This document shows, one piece after another, positions 22,306 to 32,300 of a stretch of DNA of 46,293 bases. The DNA is from a virus, in the IMG/VR virus record IMGVR_UViG_3300029319_000046, positions 1 through 46,293 of that record. One strand, 5' to 3'. Positions within the stretch are counted from its first letter, which is position 1. Every line of letters begins with the position of its first letter. The translations under genes and the position numbers were made by a program. A model generated the notes under the pieces. The model was not told where the DNA came from and did no database searches. It saw only the letters and a list, made by a program, of their open reading frames with translations.

Positions 22306-22805
22306 GGTCGCGGTTAGATATGTTTAGGACTGGTATGGCGAGGCGGTTCAGGTAAGGAGAGGAATGGTTTGTCCCTGTAGGGCATGTCGGGTCGAGGCGG
22401 TTGAGGTGGGGCCAGTTATTCTTTGGTTGGGCTTGTTTCGGTTGGGCGAGGCACGGTCAGGCACGGTCCGTCAAGGCGGTCTCGGTATGGTCAGGGCTGG
22501 TAGGGCTAGGCGTCTCTAGGCGTGGCGGTTCTGGTATGTTGCGTTTCGGTTGGGTCTCGTAAGGTTCGACTGGGCAAGTTTTGGCAAGGCGGTTCTGGCA
22601 AGGCAGGACACGGTAAGGCGCGGTGAGGCGTGTCATGGCGGTTCAGTTTGGGCGAGATCAGGCAGGGAGTGGCACGGTGGGGCGAGGCGGTCATGGCCTT
22701 GTGAGTTTAGGCTGGGCAAGTCAGTCGAGGCGTGTCGAGGCGGTCTAGTTGAGGCGTCGTGTGTAAGGGCAAGGCGTGTTCTGATGGGGCCAGTCAAGGC
22801 GGTCG
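22306..22805 (+). repeat. Non-coding GG-pentamer array (about 500 bp)
   Basis: This stretch has no credible gene. On the plus strand GG doublets recur at about 5-base steps for half a kilobase, with units such as AGGCG, TGGTA, CGGTT, AGGCA and GGTAAGGCGCGGTGAGGCG. The phase holds for long stretches and slips by one base in places. G is far more common than C or A on this strand. It lies between the RAMP-like gene and the 22833 gene, on the transcribed strand. Runs of GGNNN could form two-tier G-quadruplexes or R-loops. It does not look like tandem duplication, since units vary. Confidence 0.65.
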
Positions 22806-22832
22806 AAAATCTTTGTACTAAGGGAGAATGAA

Positions 22833-23339
22833 ATGAAGAAGTCAGTACGCTTTTCAAAAGACACTAAGCAGCGGATCATTGATGAATATCTTGCATCCAC
22901 TGGACTGAATACCTTTCGGGCTGATGAGTTTGTAGATTGGCTTGCTGATCAGCCTGACCATGAGGCCTATGCGGCTTTCTATGGGATGACTGATGAACAT
23001 GCTGCTCGTCAGTATCGTATCGACATGGCTCGTGATATGGCCAGTGGCCTTCGCATCGTTGCAAAGACTGAGGTCATTGAGAGCGGTGTCACATCAGTCA
23101 AGGTAACTGAATACCCCGCCTACATCTCTCCTGTGAAGGGGCGTAAGGATGGTGGCGGCTATGAGCCTTTTGATCCTAGTGATGAAGATGCTCAGGCTGA
23201 GTTGCGCCGTCAGGCTGGTGTCCAGCTTGCCGCGTGGCTTAATCGGTATCGTGGATCTGCCGAGAACATCGGCCTTGATATGACGCCCATTGAAGACATG
23301 GTGCGTGTGCTTCGGGACGAGAAAGAAGAAGCAGCGTAA
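22833..23339 (+). CDS. Unrecognised 168-aa acidic protein
   Basis: The protein starts behind TAAGGGAGAATGAA, part of a leader TTTGTACTAAGGGAG also seen at 16087 and 18475. The product has 168 residues, with helices at both ends (KDTKQRIIDEYLASTGL; IEDMVRVLRDEKEEAA), an acidic centre (YEPFDPSDEDAQAELRRQ) and no known motif. It is the last gene of the rightward unit, ending at a palindrome and terminator. Its promoter would lie in or before the GG array. Confidence 0.6.
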   Translation: MKKSVRFSKDTKQRIIDEYLASTGLNTFRADEFVDWLADQPDHEAYAAFYGMTDEHAARQYRIDMARDMASGLRIVAKTEVIESGVTSVKVTEYPAYISPVKGRKDGGGYEPFDPSDEDAQAELRRQAGVQLAAWLNRYRGSAENIGLDMTPIEDMVRVLRDEKEEAA

Positions 23340-23355
23340 AGTTACCTATAACTTT
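23338..23355. repeat. Dispersed palindrome, copy 10
   Basis: AAAGTTACCTATAACTTT overlaps the TAA stop of the 22833 gene and immediately precedes a terminator; one centre pair differs from perfect symmetry. Confidence 0.7.
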
Positions 23356-23385
23356 AGCCCCCCTCTTTTGGGGGGCTATTTTATT
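23356..23385 (+). terminator. Strong terminator ending the rightward unit
   Basis: AGCCCCCC (23356-23363) pairs with GGGGGGCT (23370-23377) across TCTTTT and is followed by ATTTTATT. The stem overlaps the stop codon of the convergent giant gene. The T-rich tail faces the plus-strand transcript. Confidence 0.8.
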
Positions 23386-26300
23386 CCAGCCTCTCTCAGA
23401 ACTGCATTTGCCTTCTTTACGATCTCATTGATCTTCTCTCTATATCTCTTGATCAGCTTCTCTTTCTGATCTTCGGATATACGAGGGTTCCTTTCTATTT
23501 GAGACTTCTGCCTCATCAACTGATTTCTAGCATTGTTCAATGCTTTCAGTCGCCCATACACAGACAGTTCCGTTGCATACTCCTCGCGTATCTGAGCCTC
23601 TCTGGCTCTGTCGCCCTTTTGACGAGCGAACTGCAACTCCTTACCTGCGTATAGAACTCTGTCTCTGTTCTCAATAAATGAGCCAACATCTTCAAATGCT
23701 GATGGGTTGACGAACAGCTTTCTGACAAACGGTATCTCTCTAGTGATGTCGCCCTCGTAATCATCCGCAAGGGCTTCCACTATGTTCTCTGGCGTCTCGT
23801 AGGTTCTAAGCGCGAACATACCGGCGGCACCTGTGTAGTAATTAAACAGATAATCGATCACATCTGGGGAAACATTCGCAGCCCCCGGCGTAACGTCAGA
23901 CCCGCCTGTAAGGTTGTTCAGCGTGGTCGCTATTGACTTTGACATGTCGCTGGTAGTCGTCCAGTGCGTCTGGCTCGACGGCTTCTGCAACCCAAACTGA
24001 GAGCCTTCTTTGTAGATCGGAGAGCCGTCATAGTCCCTGTTTGTTAACAGGGCAACTCCCGGCTCAATCACAGTTGGGGAAACCGTGACAAGGTAGTCGC
24101 CAATCTCACCGAACTCGTTTACACCACCAATCGGGCTGATCGACTCAAGCAGGGTGCCAAAGATACTGCTGGATGCCTCTCCAACACTATACTCACCTCT
24201 CTGCACACGACTGATTGCTCTGCCCAGATTTACCGCAGAGTTGATGCCGTAACCCAGTGGGATCTTCACATATTTGTCGTCTGTCAGGCCAAACGTATCT
24301 ATCAGGATGTTATGCTCAAGGGTGTAGTCGCTGATCTCATCGTAATCTTTTCTGCCATCTTCATCCTCGTCAGAGGACAGAGCGGAAAGGAACTGATCCT
24401 GCAATATACCGAACAGGATCATCGCGCCCCAAAGTTTGCGAACCTTTGGAGACCTGATCATCGCATTGTAGAGGGCGAATGAACCCTGCACAGATGCGTT
24501 GTAGAACAGGTATGCGGCGTTCATTATCTGCCTGTCTTCACCGGCCTTGGCAAAGTTGACGGTGACGTTTCTGGCTGCTTGGGCAGCCCTGTCCTTGCTG
24601 AAGCCTCTCTTCAAAAGGGCATCATATGTTGCCACACGAATACCGTTTTCAACGGCAGTGTTAGCGTCATCCAGCATTTGCAGAAGCGACCTCGCTCCCT
24701 TGCCGACAAAGCTGTTCTTGGCTAGTCCCAGCTTGCCTCGCGCTGTGTTTGTCGAGATGCTGTCTAGAACATCCTTGATGTTCCTGACCTGATCTTCGAC
24801 TGTATCGATCTGGTTCGTTGCGTTTCTTCCGCCGCTTTCGATGAAGTCCTGATAGACATTTGACCAGTAGTTGTTCCTGTCAAAGTCTTCGCCACGATTG
24901 GTCTTCCTGATGTGATCAACGATTCCACGGATAGAGCCGCCAACACCCTTCGTGATCTCTGTCGCCAGACCATCCATGTTTGATACGTCGGAATACTGAT
25001 TGACGTTGATGATCGCCGTCTCCAAGTCTCTGGCAAAGTTCGTTACCAAGAACTCGGGGTTGTATGTGGTGTTGATGGAGGACAGATACCTGTTCAACTG
25101 GGTCATAGCCCTTACAACAGCGCCACCCCTGTTTGAGAACTCGCCGTAAGCGCCCTTCATCGCTCTGGCAATCCGGTCGTCGTAGATGAACACCTTCACA
25201 GGGTCCAACTGACCGTTGACCTTGACGCCCAGAACATTGTCCTTGTTCCGATCAGGGACATCAGTGACGACTTCGGCAAAGTCCTTGGTGTCCACCTTCT
25301 CATCCTGAACCAGTTTCAGGAACGATTGTCCAACTTTGTTTCTTTCCCCGTTCAGTATCGACGTTTGGTTCTGGTGCATCACTGTGCCGATGATGTCTTC
25401 GGCATATGATGTGCCTCTGCCGCCAGTGATCCTTGGGTCTTGACGCCTCTTACCGCCATAAAGATCAGGCTGGCGCATGTTGTATGACCTAGCGAGGTTA
25501 GCCTCGTCCTGCGCTATCTCTTCGTCAGGGTCTAGGTTGCCGCGCAGCGGGACGTAGAAATCAAAGTCGTACTCAGAAGCCATAAGGCCACCGTCTCTTC
25601 TGGCCTGATTGGTGCTTGCAACGATCTGCTTGACGTAATTCCTGACCCCATTGAGAGCCTGTTGATTGTCAGCATCAAGAGACTGAACCCAGTTGACGAT
25701 GTTGTCTGCTTCGGCATCAGACATGCCAGAACCCAGACCACGGCCAAACTTATCTTGCACGAACCTGTTACGCTCTTTGGCGTGAAGCGCGTACATGTAT
25801 GCGTTGGCAATGCCAAGCTGAGATCCGTCCTGCCTGATCGCGTCAGCCAAGAACACAGACTTCGGATTGCTGCCACCAGTAAGCTGATCAATCTTGGACT
25901 GTTCCACATCGATGGCGTTGATAGTCTGCGCCAGAGGATCAAACAGCTTTCTTCTGTTTTCATCCAGTTTGTATCCGATCACACCGTGAGAGAGTTCTTC
26001 CCTCATGTATGTGTCGAGGCCATCTGCAATGCTGTAACCGTCAGACCTAAGCTCATCCATCATCTTGCCGATTGGCAGCATGGCGTCTTGGAACTTGGTC
26101 AGGAATCGTTCAGAACGAGCCTGTATACGGTCAGCCTTCTCATCAGAGGCAAACTTCCTAGAAATGTTACCTAGAACTTTTGCAACATTGTTGTATGTGA
26201 TGCGCTGATAGGCCTCCTCATTCTCTTCGACCATCGCTGTGATTGGCCTGTATGAGGGGGGACGATAGTCAACCGGCATCACTGTAACAGAACGCTTGCT

Positions 26301-29300
26301 CTGCTTTACGTTGGCACGATCTTTGAGTGCCAGAACAGGATACGCAGTGGTGATTGAATAGACAGGGATGTCGTTCTTGAAGCCAAACTCTGCCTTCACA
26401 TCAGGATCAGAAACGATGCCGTAGTTCAGAACAATCCTGAACGGAGCCTTCGACTTGTGAGACGGATCAACCCAATCGAGGACAAGATCCTTCTTGCTCA
26501 TCGATCTGAACACACCGTCCACAGACCTTGCCTTATCGCCACCGGCAGTGCCTACGCTTGACACAACTCTAGGGCCATCCTGATGTCCCTGCTTTGCCCA
26601 AGCAAAGAAGGTCTGCTGTATGGCCGTCTCAATGTCTGGGAACTTGGAGTTCTCTTTTAGCTCAATCTCGTGGTTTCTCTCAAGGATGTGGCTCAGTCCA
26701 AAGCCGCCGTTGGTCTCGTTGTTATGCTCACCGGCAAACAACAGGACAGGCACAGGCTTGTTGCCATCCATGATTACGCCAAACAGAGACTCGTATCTGT
26801 TGAACCTTTTGTCTGGGAAGCGAACCGGCGCAGACACAGTAGAGAACCTGTTGATAATCGGCAGGCCAGTTCTCGCACGAGCCTCTTGATCTGGCACACC
26901 AAGTATCGCTGGTGCCGGGGCAGATCTCCTGCTGTACTTGGGAAGGCTCTCAAACACATCTCTGGTCTCAGCCAGATCATCAATCTGTCCTTCTGTTAGA
27001 TCGCCAAAGTTTGGCTCATCTATGTCTCGCGGATCTCCTCTGGCAGGCTCTCCTCCAACTCTGCCGTAATCTCTGGGACCCCGTCTGGATACGACATCTC
27101 CAGATAATTCTGCTTCGTCAATGGGAGGTTCAGGACTTTTAAGGCTTCCAGAATCGGATCCTTCCCAGCTTGGAGGACGAAATCTTCCTTGGTCACCTGC
27201 TTCATTCATAATCTCCTGTCTGACCTGATCTATATCCATCAGGCCTTGTCTGTAGTTATCCCATAGGTCATTTATCTTCTGCACATTCGCTGCATTAGAT
27301 TTGAAAGATGGCAGGAACAGACCACGGACCGCTTCCCATGTAATCGACTGCATCTCTCTGGGGAGCGTCCCCCTTCTCTCTGCCGCTCTTCTGTGGGCCT
27401 CAGCATATATTGCGTATGTACCCATAACGCCTGACGGCCCTGAGTTCGATGTAGCCCCAAACCAGTCGGGCATATCTTCCTGCTGAGACTTTGTCGGTGA
27501 AGTGCCAAAGTTGTGATGAACTTCTGTTGATGCGCCACTGAGGGGCTTCAGGTGAGCCGCTGCAACAGCGTGAGTGTCTATCGTGACATCGCCGTCCATC
27601 GAATTAGGTGCAATGATGTTATTATAGAAGTTCCTAACCTTGTGCCTTGCACCCATTTCAAGAGTAATAGACTCTGGGTCATTGAAAGCCTCAGCAGCCT
27701 TCGTTATCTCTTTGTTAGAACCCCAAGCAACTCTTGATCTTTGCCCATTTTTCTTTCTTGAATACCCAAGATCCTCTCCGTCTGGAGAGACGATTTGATA
27801 TCCACGATCATTGTAAGTTTCATCATATATGCGGATGAACATCGCCTCTAGAAGAGGTGCATCTGCATATTCAGACAGAGGCATATTTCTGCCCTGCTGG
27901 AATATGATATTCAGCATGGGCTGATATTGTTCTTTTCCGTATATCCTTTGAGCAGTCCTCTGCATGGCCCTCGTTGGCTTGAAGTCCATCTTTGTTGCCT
28001 TGATATCAACGACTCTCTCTGCAAGAGACACATTTTGATACCAGTCTTTTTGAGGACTAAGAGCCGCCATGACACCAGCGACAGAGCTAACCGGGACGCC
28101 ATACTTCTGAGCTATCTCGTTGGCAATTCTGTTGGCCCCCATGTACCAGAGCTTTGACCTCTCTCTGGTTTGTGGGTCCACGCTGTCGTAGACAAACACC
28201 AAATTGTCGGCAAGCCTGTCGGTCAAGACTTCGATGATCTGATCATCGGTCAGGGTCTCGGCTTCTTCTTCGGTGATTATGTTGTAGTTTCTGATTAACT
28301 CTGCCGCCCTCGCCTTTTGCCTTTCATTGGCAAGCAGGTCATCAAGTTGCAGTGTCAGATATTCTTCTACGCCGTCTTGTGTAGCGGACGCACCTTGAGG
28401 CAAACGCTGACTGATCCTGTCAACGTCTCTGCTGTCCACATTCGGGACAGATATCGATGCTATTCTTCGGGAAAGTTTGGGAGCCGGAGTTTCGTCAGGC
28501 TCCCTATCTATACGGACTCTGTCTACGTCCGCGTCTGTGTATACTTCTCTTCGTTCTTTATCTTGAACCCTGAGTTTTTCAAAGCCCTCAACAAGTTTTG
28601 CGTGATTTGATCTCGCGACATCTGCGAGTTCGTCTCTATAAACTCCGTCGGACTTGAGTCCTTCAATGCCTGTTGCTGTTTCGATGATTGCATTGTCAAA
28701 ATCTCCGTTATTTATCGCTCCCAAGTCGGCAATCGCATCTTGATCGCCAGCACTAGCAACATAAAGAGCTTCTGCCTTGTCGTCAAGTATGACGCTGGCG
28801 TCGAGGACATATAGACCCTCTTCTGTGTTAAGCCATCCCCCTGCGTAGGTTCTGATGTCTATGCCAACGCCCTTATAAGACTGCTGTAGCCTAAGTATGT
28901 TTTCGACCTGATCTAGAACGTCATCAATATCAAATTCTTTGGCCGGACTTTTCGTCTCTGTCTGCTTCAGGGGGGCTACCGCATATCCCACTTTAGGCGT
29001 AGGAGTTCCATCGATGGTCACGGTGAAGCCATCTGGATTGCTGATTATGAAATCTTTTAAGTTGCTCAAGTAATCTTGAGAGCGACTATAGTCAGAGCGT
29101 CTGGACTGTTTTACATTCCCAGCCTGACCATGTCTGATAGATGTCGGCAGATCATCGCCAAGTATCTCAGCCACCTCCGACAATGTCGGGGCGTCATTGA
29201 TACCATTCTCTCTGTTGATTCTGTTTACTTCGTCCCTTGATAGCCTTCTGGTCACCAGCATGTTGCCAGATATAACCCAACTCTCTTCTTTGCTGGCGGC

Positions 29301-32300
29301 ACCCTGACGATATGTGTAATGCCCCGCAAAAGGTATGCGGTCATTGATGTCAGCCTCGTTGTTCTTTATCTGACCTGCGCGACCAAGCCTTCTGTTTTCG
29401 GCGTTGTTTGCATAGGTGCCTGCCTGACTTTCCGCAATCTCCTGCCAATTAGTACCGTGAGAGTTATCGGGGACAAGTACCTCCACCCAAGCCTGATCAT
29501 CTTCTCTAATCTTGAGTACGTTTCCGCCACCTCTTCCGGTCTTAATCGACCTTCCGTAACCAGCCTCAGTCAACGTCTTCACCTGACTGGGTGTAATCCT
29601 TATTTCCTTGCCTATGTGATTAGCAACAGGAAGGCTGCCAGCATGAAAGCCGGGACGCGCTGCTACGCCTAAAAATTTAGTAGCATTTGGATCTGTTATG
29701 AAGCCATCGCGTAACAGTTGCTGCCTAGCCGCATCATTGGGTATCTCTACCTCTACCCCAGTTCCTCTTTTTTTCTTACCATCTATGTTCACAGCGCCCT
29801 TAGATGGAACATAAAGCCTTCCATTTTTTGACCGATATGTTTGAGGCATGACTGCCTCTACCCACTCGTTCATAGGTATTTCTGTCTTGGCGTCTACAAA
29901 CAGCGGGAACAGCTTGTCCCCCTCTCCACGGGTCACAACCTTGTAGGCAACGATAGATCTATCTGGAGAGAATGTTCTTACAGATCTCTTGAAGCCATCA
30001 TTGTTGTAGTTGCTGTATGGCTTTCTTGATCTCTCTCTTCTTCCGACCTTGCCTGAAGTGATGCCCTCAAATACGGCGTCTGCGTCCTTGAACCCAGAAT
30101 CGTTGTAGGCTCCAAAGATACGCTTGATGAACTGCACCATTCTGCCAAATAGGGTCTTGGGACGACCGGCCATCTTCAGCCTGCCATCAGCGTAAGCCCT
30201 GAACATTTCGGCAATAGCCTCTTCCTGCTGACCCTCTGGGTCCAGATCAGGATACATATGCTCGGCACGGTCTAAGAATGTATAATCTCTCTGCTCTTTC
30301 TTGCCCCCTGTACGCTTGACATATTTACGAGACTCAGCGGCTTTCACCAGAGACTGATACTCAGCATCTGTGAACAGGCCCAGAGCCTTCATGGAGTGGA
30401 TGATCTCGTGGTTCAGGACGCCAGCTAGACGCTGCTCAAGCACGGCGTCAGGGAGATTTGGATCGTATATCTCCATAGCCAGCGTGATGATACGCTTGCC
30501 ATGTACGCCAGCCTCTTCCTGACCCTCAACAATAAACGCTCCGGTGGTCTCTGTGCCTTCGGCAAAGTCCAGTACGTTTGTGGTTGTAAGCGATACATCC
30601 GCGAGGCCTAAGCCAGCCAGATATCTGCGTAGCTTGTTGGCTATCGTGTTGAGTTTTCTCTTATGCTCATCGGTTGGCATGGCCTGATCAGCTTCAGATA
30701 CGGCTGATCTAGCTGCATTTGCCCTGACCTGAACGCTTGGCTTTGACCTAGGCCCAACGGCAGCCTGTGCGTTATTTACACCATTTTCTTGTGAACGCTC
30801 TCTAGCCCCAAGCTCCTCAACAAGTCTTTCTTGTGTATCAAGATTGAACTGTTCCCTAGGTGTGGAGACAGGCTTTCTCTTCATATCAGCAAGAACTACT
30901 TCTTGCTCTGCCTTGATCCTTCTGATCTCAGCTAGTTCTTTCTGAAGGGCCGCAAGGTTCTGCTCTGCCGGTGTTGGGGCAGCCTCTTCAAGTGTTTTGT
31001 CGGGCTGTACCGGGACATATATAAGGTTGTCAGACTTGTCTCTTCCAATAGGCTCTATGACGCCTTCTCTAGCCATCTTATCTATAACGGCTTGAGCTTC
31101 TTCAGACTTTATCTTTAGTTTCCTACGCAGCTTATCCTTGCTGACGGTGCCGTCTTTGTTTGTCGCACTACCAGTCTCGACGGCCACTCTGGCCGCCTCT
31201 AAGTTATCGATAACTTTTTGGTCTGCTTTCTTCTTGGCAGCCTGTTCGTCTCGCTGCTCTGGAGAAACATAAGCAGGCTCAAGTCCCGGCCTCTGCTTAT
31301 GCTTGATTGTTTGAATTATTTCTCTTTTGCGCTCAAGGTCAGGGAGAGCCTTCTCTAACTCAGCAATGGTTGTTGGCGCACTAGGGTCTATATCTGCTCC
31401 AGATCTAATCCTGCTGTTGCTGATAAAGAACGCAATATCTTGAGGAAGATCAGACAACTCTATGGGCATCTCTCCAGCAGCAAGAATTTGCCGCTGTAAA
31501 TCTGTTTGAGCTAACCTCTCCTCATCAGCATTGCGAACCTGATCCTGATCTGCGAGATCTTTTGCAAGCTGTGCGCTTTGCACTCTCGTCTGATTGATCT
31601 CAGCCTCTTCTTCAGGCTTTGTCTTTGGACCTGTAAGCTGTAGGCGAGGTGCCTCAAGCAGTGGCGTCTGTACGCCCTCTGGGCCAGCGGTAGATGCTTT
31701 AGCCCTGTCAACCTGATCAAGGATCTCCTGACCTTCTTCCCTTTGATCAGACAGCAACTGTTCTCTGGCCTTCAAAACCTTCTTTACGCGGCGTCCAGAG
31801 ACAGTCTCAAGCAGGAAGTTAAACGTAGCACCAGCGCCACCACCGTAGATGGCATCGTCTTGATATGCACTTAAAGACAACTCAAGATCTGGATTATAAA
31901 GATTCTGTTCAATGAGATCTTGCAAGATTGCAGCGGTGACTTCTTGACCACCCTCTGCCAGACCAGCGACTCCTGCATTTTTGAGGCGCTTGCCAATAGT
32001 TTTGACAGCTTCTTCTTTTACATCCTTTGGCACCTTCTTGAGGATGTTTGCAACAGCACCGAATACTCTGCCAACAGGAAGTGCCTCTGTCGCACCAACG
32101 GCACCACCCATTATTAGAGCAAGTTCTCTGTTGTCTACTTCTCCACCTTCCTCAAGAATCCTAGCGGTTCTGTCTGCTTGATTCTGAACGCCTAGAGCAA
32201 CACCCATCGTGCCAGAAGACACTGCGCCTGTGGTACGCATGGCTTTTGTGCCGCCGCCTAGTAGACTAGCGGCCTTAGCCCCACCGAAATACGGAACCAA

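Noticed and set aside
22306-22805. CRISPR array or tandem repeat array
   Set aside because: There is no constant repeat with unique spacers; only the GG spacing recurs, and no cas operon is present.
22550-22831. Protein-coding frames in the GG array on both strands
   Set aside because: Frames result from lack of stops in G-rich (or C-rich) sequence; they have no ribosome site and biased low-complexity composition.
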